A DNA stretch of 59,361 nucleotides from a virus. Shown here piece by piece: positions 1 to 9,258 of this stretch; the first letter of the stretch is position 1; every line of letters starts with the position of its first letter. The position numbers and the translations under genes are program-made. Location: the IMG/VR virus record IMGVR_UViG_3300042860_000909, positions 1 to 59,361 of that record; one strand, 5' to 3'. The notes below the pieces were generated by a model. That model saw only the letters and a program-made list of their open reading frames with translations, had not been told where the DNA came from and did no database searches.

Positions 1-167
1 TCCTGGGGTGTCTTGTCGCCCACCTGGATCACGAGCGCGGTGTTCTTGTCGCCGCCTTTGAACTCTTTTGGCGAGACCACGACCATCGAGTCCTGGGCGA
101 GCACGAAGCCGAGCATCTTGGAGATCTCGACCGGATCGCCCTTGTTCAGCAGCAGCGCAAACGAGGG
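1..167. repeat. Terminal redundancy, left copy
   Basis: Bases 1-167 match 59195-59361. There are five mismatches, at 6, 9, 32, 40 and 41; bases 42-167 (126 bases) are identical. The repeat lies inside one open reading frame that continues correctly across the join. It therefore reads as overlap of a circular or circularly permuted genome rather than as true direct terminal repeats, which would split the gene. The mismatches are frame-preserving (two silent changes plus Thr/Val and Val/Leu), more like strain variation than random error. Confidence 0.9.
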
Positions 168-3100
168 GTTCGTGTCGTCCAGATAACTGCCGACCTGCTC
201 TGCCAGGATGCCGTCGGTATTGAACTCGGCGAGCACCCGCGGCACGATTGTCCGCGCAACGCGATCGCTGATCGCAAGGCGCTGCGCAGGATCCAGCGAT
301 CGCCAGGTCTCGGTAAGGGCGGCGTTGTTCGGGTCTGGAGCGACCTCGAAAACAACGGCGCGACGCTTGGGGTCTAGTCTTTCTTGGGCGAGCTGGGTGC
401 GCTCGTATCGGTCGCGGATGAATCGTTCACGCTCCCCAGTTTGGAGCGGGCCAGATCGCCCAGCTTCTTGACCAGCGCCTTGCGATCCTTGTCCGACATC
501 TGCTGCATTCGTTTGTCGAATGCTTCTTGATCCAGATTCGGCTGCTGTGCGGAGTCGTTGTTCATCGTATCCCTCTTGCTTGAGAACCTTCTCGGTTGCG
601 CCTGCGTAGTCCTGGCTGGTCACGCTGAGCTTGACGCCCATCGCCTTGTAGAGCTCCTGCTCAGGGTACCAAATGAGTGCCTGCATGGCAGCCGGCGGGA
701 TCCGCTGGCCGTAAGCCTTCTCGACCTGAGCCACTGCCTTGCGCACGACTTCGCGCAGCAGGCGACGCTCGCCGCCGCTGGCGGGCACGTCCCTCGGCTT
801 GTCGAGCGACTGCACCATCGTGTCCGAAGCGAGTACGAGCTGCGACTTCTTGCGGGTACCAGCGTCGAATTCGGCGCGGTTGTTCTTGAAGTCTTTCTCG
901 TGGGCCTTGCCGACTTGGCGAGCGAGCTCGATCGCAGCATCCTGATCTTCTCGGGCGCGTGCCACCAGCTCTGCATCGAACTGATCGGCGTACACGCCAT
1001 CGGTGCCAATCTGATCGAGGGCGCCGCGCAGGCGCGCGAGCTGCGCCGAGAACTTCTCAGCATCGAATGCGCGCAGGCTACCGGTCAGCCGGCCGATGGT
1101 CCGCATGAACCACATGTCCATGGTGACCGGCTCGAAGTTGCCGTTCAGGTTGGAGTAGAAACCGAATCCGATCTTCGGACCGAAGACAGACGATCCGAGC
1201 ACCATCTCATCGATCAGCTCGCCGCCAGGCTCGAAGCCCGCACGGTTGAGCTCACCGATCGTGAAAGGAGTCACGAGGAACTGACGGAACAAGTCAATGC
1301 CCATCTCCTCGATGAGCGCGTTGGCCAGCTTGAAGTTGCCGACCATGACCGATGCCGAGTCGCCCTCGCCTACCTCCGGGTACTTGCCGGTCTTGCGGTA
1401 GGTGTCGTACTGACGCATCGTGAACTTGAGATTGTTCTCGACGTTCAGTCCCTGCGAGGTGATCGCCATCGCGAGGCGGAAGATCATTTGAGCGTTGCGG
1501 TCGCTCTGCAGCTCGGGGTACTTGACCGCGGCCATCGCAAGCGTGCGGGCGATCGTCTCGTCGTACCACTCGAGCGCATTGCCCGCGGAGCGGATCGCGG
1601 CCAGCGTCTCGGCTGCCATCAGCTTGGCGACGGTGTCCTGGTCCTCGGGGTTGGTGATGTCCAGCAGTCGCAGGCCAGAAGCGCGGCGACGGTCCTCGAG
1701 GAACTTGACGACCTCCGGGATGCCGCCCTTGAGCGGTGCCACGAAGGCGCGATCCTTGGGTTCGCCGGTCTGGTACTCGAGGGAGGTGGAAGCGAGCTCA
1801 GCGTCGCTGAGGCCTAGCTTCTTCTTGATCGCGGAGGCGATCTTCTTGTCGACCTTGGGCTCCTTCTCGAGCACCTCGATGACCTTGTCTGCATCATCGG
1901 AGCGGAAGGTGATGCGGTCGCCATCAACCTTGAATGGCTTGGCGACATCGCGCGCCAGGAAGCGGATGCGGTCGGCATCCTTGGTAAAGACAATGCGGTC
2001 CTTCTCGTCCTTGGTGTAATCGTACCTACCAGCACGGTTGGAGTACTGGATTACCGAGTCTCGCGACCCGCCAAGTTGACGCCCTTGCTCAGCGTTGCTT
2101 CCAGATCCCTGTTGAATTTCTCCCACTCGAGATCCGCCTTGAGCCTCTGCCCCGGCGTCGGCTTGACGACCGACTGTTGCTCGGTAGAGCTTGTCGTCGA
2201 TTTGACCTGCTTGGAGCTGTTGTTTGGTTGCATCGATAAGCCTCTCTTTCAGACCACCCATTATAACAGGCGTGATGTCATTGATGTCTTTAACTCGAAC
2301 AGCATTGCCCATGCCGCGTGAGTTGTCCACCACATGCAGTTTGAAGTTGGGGTTGTCGCCGAACTTCTCTTGTAGCTTTCGCACTACAGTGCTTGAGCCC
2401 GCATGTCCTTTAGCCAAAGCGTCGATAGGTACGGCGCGCCCGGTACGCTGAGCACGGGTAAGAACACCGTTGACTAAGGCGTCGACTGGATCACGGTACA
2501 CATAGGCGATCGCCACCTTGCGGCCGGAGTTGAGCGCGCTTTGGACATTGCGTTCGGCCTTGTCGTAGGTGGACAGCGTGCCGTCCAATACGGTGCTTGC
2601 GCGGTCCAACACTGGGGCAAGTAGCTCCTCGGCGCTTGACTTGCCGGCACCGCCACCGCCCGCCATGAAAACGACGATTTCGCCCTCACCAGGTTTAGCC
2701 ATGCGCTCTTCAAAGGTGCGCTGGATGAAATCGCTTACCGCCTCATGCACCTCAGGCGCGAGAGACCGATCAGCGCGGTACTCAGGAGACAGCTCGCGTG
2801 CGATGTCGGCATCCAGCACGCGACCGCCCTTGGCGCCTTTGAGCGCGCTGTATTCCTGCACCGCACCTTCGTAGTCGGTGTCAATACGTTCGCGCAACCT
2901 GGCCCCAATCTCGGGCTCTTGGACCCGGTTGCTGAACATGAAGTCGGATTTGTTGCCGTAGACCGGATTCTTGGCCAGGACCAATGGGCCGATCTGGATG
3001 ACTTCGTCAGCGGAGATCACAGGCTCCATGGTTGAGCGATCGTAGAAGTACGAGTGCCGCTCGGGGTCCATGCCGACCTGCACCCAGTCCTTGGACTTGA

Positions 3101-6100
3101 GCGCCTGGTCGGCCTTCATCTTGGCTTCGGCTGCGGTCGTCGGTTTCCACTTGCCCTCCATCGTTGCGATGGTGTTCTTCTCTTTGCCGGAGGCGATGCC
3201 AATGGCGCCTTTCTCGTTGATGCTGAACTGCACGTCCGTGGCAGAGGCCACGCTCTCGTAGCCGATCCGCGTGCCAGCTCCGCCGGCAACCAAGCTCTTG
3301 CGTGGTCCATGCACCGTCACAACCCATGTGCCGGTTTTGCTGTACGACGGGATGTCCAAACGCAGGCCAACAAGGTCGCCAGCCTTTAGCGTCTGGGACG
3401 GGAGGCCGTAGTAGGTGTCCTTGGTCGGGCTACCATCTTTCTCGGCATTGGTCTTTCTAAGCGCAGCAATCGCTTCTTCGGCGGTCGCCGGAGCGGGAGC
3501 TGTTTTGTAAGCCTCGACAGGCTTGTACTCGTTGACCAGGCGATCGTATTCCTGAGCGGTCATTTCGCCGGTCTTGACCTTCTCGGCTGCAGCTTGCAGC
3601 TCGGGCGTGCGCTTGATGACGTCCTTGAAGTCCATGCCGATGCGCGAACGCGATGACTCGGTGATGTCGGTCGCAACATCAGGCTTGAGGCCTTGCGCTT
3701 GCATGGCTTCGGCGTAGGCATCAGTCAGAAGACTGCGGGCACGTTCGACGTCCTTGATGTACTTGGACACGAACTCGTCGCCGTATTCCTTCTTGGCGCC
3801 GGTCACGATTTGAGTGAGCTTGTCGAGGATGACCTTGGCTACCCCGGCAAACTCCTTGTTGCCCATCTTCGTGCGCAGCTCTTCCCAGAAGTCAGCACGT
3901 TTGCTGACCGCCTGGGCCATCAGGGCTGGCGCTTCTTCCTCAAACTTGGCGTCGTCGTACCCGAACTCGGCCTGGAACTCACCCTTGTTTTCTTGGTTAA
4001 ACACCTCAAGCAATGCGGTGTTGAGCTGCTTGCGACGTTCAGCAGGCAAACTGTGCAGACCCTCGTGCATAGCAATCGACAAGGGTGCATCGTCCGCATT
4101 GGCGTCGATGAAGATGTGCTTACCGCCCAGGCGGTTGATGAATCCATTGGGCATGCCGGCTGGGTCACCTTTGACCGCACGGACGACGGTGAGCGTGTTG
4201 CCCATTAGGCGGGCAACCGTACTGGCTAGTCGCTGAGAGTCGTTGAGGTCGGCAGGAGAGACAGCTTCAACCGTTACACCGCGAAGCTTCTCAAGCTGGG
4301 TCTGGACGTTCTGAAGCGTTGTCGCGGGCGCAGGTAGTGCAAGCCTTAGTCCGGCACGTTCAGTATCAGACAGTTGGACTTGCGATCCGGCTGGCTGGGT
4401 TGTGCCAATGGTTGCGATACCGCCTTGTGCGGCACCTGCCATTTGGACTGCTTGTTGTCCTTGCGCTTCTGCTTGCTGGGCTTCAGGGGCTTGAGTGCCA
4501 AGTGCTGTCTCCTGGGTGTAGCCGGCCAATCGATACTTGCCGTTGGGCATCTGCTCAACAGACCACGACAAGTCTTTGAACATGCGCTGCCGGCTGGGTA
4601 GCGCCTGCTCCGCATCCATGCGCGTGACGTATCCGTCACCGCGTCGACCCGTCCAGATTTCGGTCGGGGTAATAGCATTGTTATCTTGTCCGATCGCGGC
4701 GTTCGTGCGGGCTAGCAGGTCCGCATCCGATGCGCGAGGGATCGGGCTCGTGCCCGTCAGATTGGCAAGTCGTTGAGGGGTTCCGCCTCGAAGAGCATCA
4801 TCTTGTTGATCGGATCCTCGAACTCCTCCGACAACTCCACCCGGCAACCCGGCGGCGAGATCAAGATCACGTCCTGCAGCATCCACGCCTCGTTGGTCGA
4901 GAGCACTCGTGCGTCCAGCGCCTCCTGCAAGTGGGGGTAGAGTTGAGCCTGGCGTGCTGACATCACTACCTCCGATGATGGCCGGCGCATCGGGCACCGG
5001 AATGACAATATCCACCAGGCCGGCGCGCTGAGTCGCTGAACCTGGCTCAGTGAAGTTGGTGAGGCGTGCTGCTTGTGCGGCCTCCTGTGCGCGGCTGGCG
5101 GCACCCAGTACGCTGAAAGGTGCGGAGGTAACGAGCGCCTGGCCCATTGCCTCGGGGACGCCCTCGGTCAGTTTGACGTTCGGGTCGACTGTCCTTGCGA
5201 TGACATTTCCACCGGCTTGTGTTCCGCCCTCCTCGAGCTGCTCGCCGATCAAGTCCTTGGCAATCAGCTTGCCGGCCCCTGCTGCGGTCAGCGCTTCCGA
5301 AGTGGCTTTTCCCAGACCTCGAGATGCGATCGCAGCCTCGGCGCCTGCAAAACCGAGCAGGCCGAGCGGCGCGGTGATAAGCGCTGCCATCCTGGCCTTG
5401 GCGGTCGAAATGTCTTTGATCGCCTGATCGGGCGCCTTGCCATCGGCAACCATGCGCTGGAAGTCGGGGTTCTTCTCCCAGACCGACAGCGGGGTTTGAT
5501 TCGGGTCAGTGAGCTTCTCGTAGACGCCGCCGGCAGCATCGCCGCCAGCCATGACCATGGAGGCGCCTACGCCGCCTGCAGTGGCCCCAGTGGCGCGTGC
5601 GCCTGCTTGTATCGCCCCGCCGCTGATCGCGTCGCTGAGGGCTACTGTGGGGCTCACACGGCTTGCTACGCCGACACCCGCGCCTCCCGCTGCGGCACCC
5701 AGACGCGATGCGCCCAAGACACCCAGGAACATGGGCACTTGCTTGGCGGCTTCGGAGATGGTGAGCGCGGGGCTCGTGACGAGCTGCACGACGGTTGCCG
5801 CGTACTTGTCGAAGAAGCCCTCTTCCTGCTGCACACGCTGGCGCAACTGGTCGCGCTGAGCCTTGAGCACGTCGCTCTCGGCAGCCTGCCATTCCTTCTG
5901 AGTCTGGCGTAGCGTCTCAGCGATGTCGCTACTCGGGGCGATGATGTTGATCGGGAGCTGAGCCAGGGAGATGGCGCCTTGCGATAGGCCCGAAAGCGTA
6001 TCGATTGCCCACTCGCCTGCGCTTCGAAACTCGTCCGCCTTCGCATCGCGGACCATGTCCTGTACGACTGGCCGATTCGTGCGCTGAATCATGTCATCCA

Positions 6101-6602
6101 GCGACGGAACCTTCTGCTCTTCCATCGACTGAGCGACCTTGGCGACGATCGGGCTCGAGGGCTTGGCCCGACCTGCGCGGACGTCGGCCGCCTGTTGTAC
6201 GGTCTGCGTACTGATCGGCCCGGCACCCAGCGAAAGGCGTTGATCAATCGATGCCTGGCGCTGCTCTGGCGTGGGCTGGTAGCCTTGCATGACACTGGGC
6301 TTAGGCGCTGGCTTGAGTGCGTCAGCGATGCGCGAAATCAACCCGCGGTTGTCTGCAGGCGGCGGCGTGCCCTGCATTGAAGTAGCCGCATCGCCGTAGT
6401 CGACCGTCGTGTTGTCGAAGGTTTGCGGGCGCTTGATCGTGGTATCAGCAAGGAACTGGCCGCGAACCAGGTCAATGTCTTCAGTCGAAACTCGAGGGGC
6501 AACAACCTCCTCGAAATATTGACGACGAGCCTCTTCCTGTTCTTCGTAGGAGAGGGCCTGGAATGCGGAACTTGCCGCTACGTCAGACCACTTCTTTGCC
6601 AT
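1..6602 (-). CDS. Giant polyvalent virion protein, N-terminal 2,200 residues (runs off window edge)
   Basis: ATG at 6602, just after the stop of the upstream gene; I read the frame open to base 1. It continues at 59194 and stops at 54001, giving about 3,931 residues. The N-terminus (1-50) resembles other phage polyvalent proteins. A Gly/Ala-rich hydrophobic stretch lies at about 280-370. A zincin motif HEGLH is at 846-850. A zeta-toxin-like P-loop kinase has Walker A GGGGAGKS at 1315-1322, followed by a YxxRDP segment. A conserved-looking helical region at about 1620-1840 has no domain I can name. Known family: polyvalent proteins are often co-injected with DNA and combine peptidase, kinase and ADP-ribosyltransferase-like domains. 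Inferred role: an ejected multifunctional protein counteracting the host. Last gene of the late operon. Confidence 0.93.
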   Translation of the reverse strand, partial: MAKKWSDVAASSAFQALSYEEQEEARRQYFEEVVAPRVSTEDIDLVRGQFLADTTIKRPQTFDNTTVDYGDAATSMQGTPPPADNRGLISRIADALKPAPKPSVMQGYQPTPEQRQASIDQRLSLGAGPISTQTVQQAADVRAGRAKPSSPIVAKVAQSMEEQKVPSLDDMIQRTNRPVVQDMVRDAKADEFRSAGEWAIDTLSGLSQGAISLAQLPINIIAPSSDIAETLRQTQKEWQAAESDVLKAQRDQLRQRVQQEEGFFDKYAATVVQLVTSPALTISEAAKQVPMFLGVLGASRLGAAAGGAGVGVASRVSPTVALSDAISGGAIQAGARATGATAGGVGASMVMAGGDAAGGVYEKLTDPNQTPLSVWEKNPDFQRMVADGKAPDQAIKDISTAKARMAALITAPLGLLGFAGAEAAIASRGLGKATSEALTAAGAGKLIAKDLIGEQLEEGGTQAGGNVIARTVDPNVKLTEGVPEAMGQALVTSAPFSVLGAASRAQEAAQAARLTNFTEPGSATQRAGLVDIVIPVPDAPAIIGGSDVSTPGSTLPPLAGGAGRTSALDQRGVDAAGRDLDLAAGLPGGVVGGVRGSDQQDDALRGGTPQRLANLTGTSPIPRASDADLLARTNAAIGQDNNAITPTEIWTGRRGDGYVTRMDAEQALPSRQRMFKDLSWSVEQMPNGKYRLAGYTQETALGTQAPEAQQAEAQGQQAVQMAGAAQGGIATIGTTQPAGSQVQLSDTERAGLRLALPAPATTLQNVQTQLEKLRGVTVEAVSPADLNDSQRLASTVARLMGNTLTVVRAVKGDPAGMPNGFINRLGGKHIFIDANADDAPLSIAMHEGLHSLPAERRKQLNTALLEVFNQENKGEFQAEFGYDDAKFEEEAPALMAQAVSKRADFWEELRTKMGNKEFAGVAKVILDKLTQIVTGAKKEYGDEFVSKYIKDVERARSLLTDAYAEAMQAQGLKPDVATDITESSRSRIGMDFKDVIKRTPELQAAAEKVKTGEMTAQEYDRLVNEYKPVEAYKTAPAPATAEEAIAALRKTNAEKDGSPTKDTYYGLPSQTLKAGDLVGLRLDIPSYSKTGTWVVTVHGPRKSLVAGGAGTRIGYESVASATDVQFSINEKGAIGIASGKEKNTIATMEGKWKPTTAAEAKMKADQALKSKDWVQVGMDPERHSYFYDRSTMEPVISADEVIQIGPLVLAKNPVYGNKSDFMFSNRVQEPEIGARLRERIDTDYEGAVQEYSALKGAKGGRVLDADIARELSPEYRADRSLAPEVHEAVSDFIQRTFEERMAKPGEGEIVVFMAGGGGAGKSSAEELLAPVLDRASTVLDGTLSTYDKAERNVQSALNSGRKVAIAYVYRDPVDALVNGVLTRAQRTGRAVPIDALAKGHAGSSTVVRKLQEKFGDNPNFKLHVVDNSRGMGNAVRVKDINDITPVIMGGLKERLIDATKQQLQAGQIDDKLYRATVGRQADAGAEAQGGSRVGEIQQGSGSNAEQGRQLGGSRDSVIQYSNRAGRYDYTKDEKDRIVFTKDADRIRFLARDVAKPFKVDGDRITFRSDDADKVIEVLEKEPKVDKKIASAIKKKLGLSDAELASTSLEYQTGEPKDRAFVAPLKGGIPEVVKFLEDRRRASGLRLLDITNPEDQDTVAKLMAAETLAAIRSAGNALEWYDETIARTLAMAAVKYPELQSDRNAQMIFRLAMAITSQGLNVENNLKFTMRQYDTYRKTGKYPEVGEGDSASVMVGNFKLANALIEEMGIDLFRQFLVTPFTIGELNRAGFEPGGELIDEMVLGSSVFGPKIGFGFYSNLNGNFEPVTMDMWFMRTIGRLTGSLRAFDAEKFSAQLARLRGALDQIGTDGVYADQFDAELVARAREDQDAAIELARQVGKAHEKDFKNNRAEFDAGTRKKSQLVLASDTMVQSLDKPRDVPASGGERRLLREVVRKAVAQVEKAYGQRIPPAAMQALIWYPEQELYKAMGVKLSVTSQDYAGATEKVLKQEGYDEQRLRTAAESGSRSIRQTNAADVGQGSQGAGQEAGRSGPLQTGERERFIRDRYERTQLAQERLDPKRRAVVFEVAPDPNNAALTETWRSLDPAQRLAISDRVARTIVPRVLAEFNTDGILAEQVGSYLDDTNPSFALLLNKGDPVEISKMLGFVLAQDSMVVVSPKEFKGGDKNTALVIQVGDKTPQ

Positions 6603-6605
6603 AAT

Positions 6606-7568
6606 TTACTTCCAAAGATTGCTGTAATTCTTGCTCGTCGTAGATGCAGAGCCAGGCGTTGCAGGGCGCGCCGCGGGGGCCGACGACGTGGCTGCTGTAG
6701 AGCGGCCAGCCTCCCAAGTTTTGCGTGCTTCAAGAAGCTCATCGAGCTCGCCTTGCAGGCGCGTCTTTTCCTCACCAAACGCCTTGCCGATCTGTGTGCG
6801 CAAGGTGCGCTCGCGGCTCGTAAAGTCAGCAGCCGTGCGATATTCCTGACCACGGACTGTTGCACCCGGACTTTCGGCTCTTGTCTTGCTCGCTTCGGCG
6901 CTAACCTCGGCTGCTCCAGCACGCTTCATGGCAGCAGCAACCATGCCAGTCTGATAATTCATTTGCGCTTCAAGACGATCGCGATCTAACTGCTCTTTGT
7001 CAGCTCGCATCTCAGCTTCGCTTGTAGCCTTGTAAGACTCTCTAGCTTCTTTGATCGCTGAGCTTGATCCGCCCAAAGCTCGAATCTGGTTAAGCACATC
7101 TTCTTTTTGTTTGCTGTATCGCTCAACGTAGCGATCAGCGCCCTCAAATGCACCGACTCTTTTTTGGTTGTATTGTCTTTCAAAGACCTCGCGAAGTTGA
7201 TCTTCTGACAAGTCCGTTGGGCCAATGTCAGCCTTAAACTTTTCAAAGCGACGCGCTTCGCCAATTGCTGGTGCTTTCTTTTCCGCCTCAGCGTAAATAT
7301 TTGCGTCTCTTAAATCCCTTGCTTCTTGCGCAGCAACTTCTAATCGCTTGGCATTTACCTGACGCTGGAAAGCGGCATCCTCTCGTCGGCCTTCAGCTTC
7401 AATCTGTCTGTCAGTCCTGCGCGCTTCGGCTTCTAGCAGCCTTTCTTCCTTTCGTTGCTCAGCCTCGAGCTGGCGCTGGTACTCGATGTCCTTCATGATG
7501 CTGCCGGCAAATGCCTGGCCAGCTCCGGCGATACCCTGCCCGATACCCGACCAAATCAATCCGCTCAT
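6606..7568 (-). CDS. Putative internal virion protein, helical, 320 aa
   Basis: Starts with a small hydrophobic, glycine-rich segment (about 1-25), then a long Glu/Arg/Ala-rich stretch predicted by composition to be coiled coil (about 28-110 and 170-290). The tail is Pro/Ala/Ser-rich. RBS GAGGAG precedes the ATG, which overlaps the stop of the upstream gene. It sits directly before the giant gene, in the slot of podovirus internal (ejection) proteins such as T7 gp14 or P22 gp7/gp20/gp16. The role is inferred from position and composition; no family signature was recognised. Confidence 0.85.
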   Translation of the reverse strand: MSGLIWSGIGQGIAGAGQAFAGSIMKDIEYQRQLEAEQRKEERLLEAEARRTDRQIEAEGRREDAAFQRQVNAKRLEVAAQEARDLRDANIYAEAEKKAPAIGEARRFEKFKADIGPTDLSEDQLREVFERQYNQKRVGAFEGADRYVERYSKQKEDVLNQIRALGGSSSAIKEARESYKATSEAEMRADKEQLDRDRLEAQMNYQTGMVAAAMKRAGAAEVSAEASKTRAESPGATVRGQEYRTAADFTSRERTLRTQIGKAFGEEKTRLQGELDELLEARKTWEAGRSTAATSSAPAARPATPGSASTTSKNYSNLWK

Positions 7569-8122
7569 GCTGCAGGCTCCTCTTCCGTATTCATCGCCAT
7601 GGCGTTGAACTCTTCAGGGTTGACCTGGTCCATCGCCTGTTGCAATTGAGTCGTGTCGACACCCTGCTCACCGAGGTAACGCAGGATCATCTGCTTGAGC
7701 GCAAGCGCGACATCGGCCGGGCGAACTTGAACGCCAGCGGCTTCGGCGATATCGGCGACTTCCTCGAGAATCTTGGTCGCAAGCAGCGCGAAGTACTCGT
7801 CGGGTACCCGGCCTTCGGTACGCTCGTCAACAATCGCAGTGATCTCGTACGCAGTATTTGCCATTGCTTCAACTGGATCCTGCGCACCGCGCAATGATTT
7901 GGCTACGTTCTTTGCAGCCTCTTTCTCGTAAAGCACATCCATCGCAAACGACAGGGCTTGGATGTAGTTAGGGTCGTCTGAGCCCTCTTCCATTTCTTCG
8001 CCAGGCATCATCTCCTGCTGCTTGGCCATGCCCTCGTCAGGCACAGGAGCTTGGCTCATGGCGTCTTCGACGTTTCTGTCTTGGGTTTGCTGACCCATTG
8101 CGTTGCTGACTAAACCGGCCAT
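7565..8122 (-). CDS. Putative internal virion protein, acidic, 185 aa
   Basis: Good RBS (AAGGGG) 6 bases before the ATG. The first 50 residues are Met/Gln/Glu-rich and probably disordered; the rest is helical and Ala/Glu-rich. The gene overlaps the next one by 4 bases. It lies inside the run of genes leading to the giant protein and is likely co-translated with them. No enzyme motif is visible; a structural or ejection role is inferred from context only. Confidence 0.82.
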   Translation of the reverse strand: MAGLVSNAMGQQTQDRNVEDAMSQAPVPDEGMAKQQEMMPGEEMEEGSDDPNYIQALSFAMDVLYEKEAAKNVAKSLRGAQDPVEAMANTAYEITAIVDERTEGRVPDEYFALLATKILEEVADIAEAAGVQVRPADVALALKQMILRYLGEQGVDTTQLQQAMDQVNPEEFNAMAMNTEEEPAA

Positions 8123-8132
8123 GATTTACCCC

Positions 8133-8819
8133 TTAACCTACGTTAGGACCCCAGAGACGGGCGCCGACGTTTGTGTTGTAGCGAGCGCGTTCGTCTGCGG
8201 CGAGCTTCTTTTGCTCCTCGTACTGCTTTTGCGCGCCATACCCTTGCATCGCCCCACCAATAAGCTGCGTGCCGCCGCTGATCAGTGCGGGTGCTGTGTA
8301 GGGACTGGACATAATCGTGCCAACTAGGCCTTTGCCGGCTGCGCCAGCAGCGCCAGCCGCCTCGGCGCCGAGAACGTTTAGACCTGTAGAGCTAGTAACC
8401 CACGGGCTTGCTGCTGCAGGGGCTGCAGTTGCCGCACCGGTGCCAGCCGCAGCCGCACCAGTTGCTGCGGATCCAAGCGCTGCGGATGCGCCTTGTGCGA
8501 CACCCCCAGAAATACCGGTGCCCAGCGCACTTGCCGCAGCGCCGAATTCACCCGCCGCAAGCGCTGATCCTGCGGTTCCAAGGCTAGACCATGCCGCCCC
8601 GACGTTGGCTGCCGCGCCCGAGAGGCCCGACAGACCTCCGGCTGCCGCTGCTCCAGACGTACCCATCGCACCCATCAGTGCTGCACCACCGAAGTAGACA
8701 AGCGCTGCACCGATCAGGATCTTTCCGAACTTGGACTTGGCGACTTTCTTAACAACGTTGCCAACACCTTTGACGACCTTGCCGATCGCCCTCGCTACGC
8801 CCTTGACAGCCTTAGCCAT
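8133..8819 (-). CDS. Putative ejected virion protein, Ala/Gly-rich and hydrophobic, 228 aa
   Basis: ATG at 8819 is chosen because GAGGTG lies just upstream and the ATG overlaps the stop of the acetyltransferase gene (ATGGCTAA). The N-terminus is a Lys/Val amphipathic helix (about 1-30), followed by a hydrophobic stretch (about 32-60) and a long Ala/Gly/Ser-rich low-complexity region with further hydrophobic segments. This looks like a membrane-active ejection protein. Function is inferred from position among internal virion genes. Confidence 0.83.
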   Translation of the reverse strand: MAKAVKGVARAIGKVVKGVGNVVKKVAKSKFGKILIGAALVYFGGAALMGAMGTSGAAAAGGLSGLSGAAANVGAAWSSLGTAGSALAAGEFGAAASALGTGISGGVAQGASAALGSAATGAAAAGTGAATAAPAAASPWVTSSTGLNVLGAEAAGAAGAAGKGLVGTIMSSPYTAPALISGGTQLIGGAMQGYGAQKQYEEQKKLAADERARYNTNVGARLWGPNVG

Positions 8820-9258
8820 GAGATGCACCTCGCACATAACTGAGGTTCAAGCTTTCGCGTGCGAAGCCAAGCCTCTTGAGAAAACGGACAAGCCTGGGAT
8901 CAGTGCCAGGCTCTAATTCGATGATGGCCAGCTTGATGCCAGACCTGCTCTTGACCCACTTCGCAAACTCGCGGAGCAGCGCAACTCCTGCACCCTTAAC
9001 CCGGCTGTAGTACAGCAAGACCGAGCACTGCAACTTCTCAAACCAAAACGACGGCTGCACGCATGCAGCGACCGCGGCGACTACCTGGCCAGCCTGCTCA
9101 GCCACCCACAAAAAGTGCGCGGGGTTGAGTAGCGTGCGAGCGGTTTCAGCCATTGCAGTGCGGTCGATCTTGACTGGCAGCGGATCGCGAGAGACGGATT
9201 CGACTGCGATGTCTACGATCGCGGGGATATCGTCAAGCTTTGCTTTACGGTATTCCAT
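8812..9258 (-). CDS. GNAT-family acetyltransferase, 148 aa
   Basis: Begins MEYRKAKLDDIPAIVDIA, the typical beta1-alpha1 start of GNAT N-acetyltransferases. An acetyl-CoA-site-like segment follows (GAGVALLREFAKW, about 90-102), then the C-terminal strand pattern (FLKRLGFARES). Length fits the family. The start overlaps the upstream stop as TAATG, so translation is probably coupled. Acetyltransferases are a recurrent guest in podovirus virion-gene runs; the substrate is unknown. Confidence 0.88.
   Translation of the reverse strand: MEYRKAKLDDIPAIVDIAVESVSRDPLPVKIDRTAMAETARTLLNPAHFLWVAEQAGQVVAAVAACVQPSFWFEKLQCSVLLYYSRVKGAGVALLREFAKWVKSRSGIKLAIIELEPGTDPRLVRFLKRLGFARESLNLSYVRGASHG

Noticed and set aside
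1-167. Direct terminal repeats of a linear packaged genome
   Set aside because: The repeat sits inside a single gene continuous through the join, so overlap of a circular/permuted genome is simpler.
377-385. Programmed -1 frameshift at AAGAAAGAC
   Set aside because: No real gene ends there; the apparent upstream frame is a shadow and the site lacks a proper slippery heptamer.
374-565. 63-codon minus frame with a plausible ribosome site (MNNDSAQQP...)
   Set aside because: The same bases are coding in another frame of the giant protein, which runs through without stops and keeps protein-like composition.
558-1817. Long plus-strand open frame of 419 codons
   Set aside because: It lies codon-to-codon opposite the giant minus-strand gene, whose register is uninterrupted; the translation is Leu/His/Arg-rich without domain features, typical of an antisense shadow.
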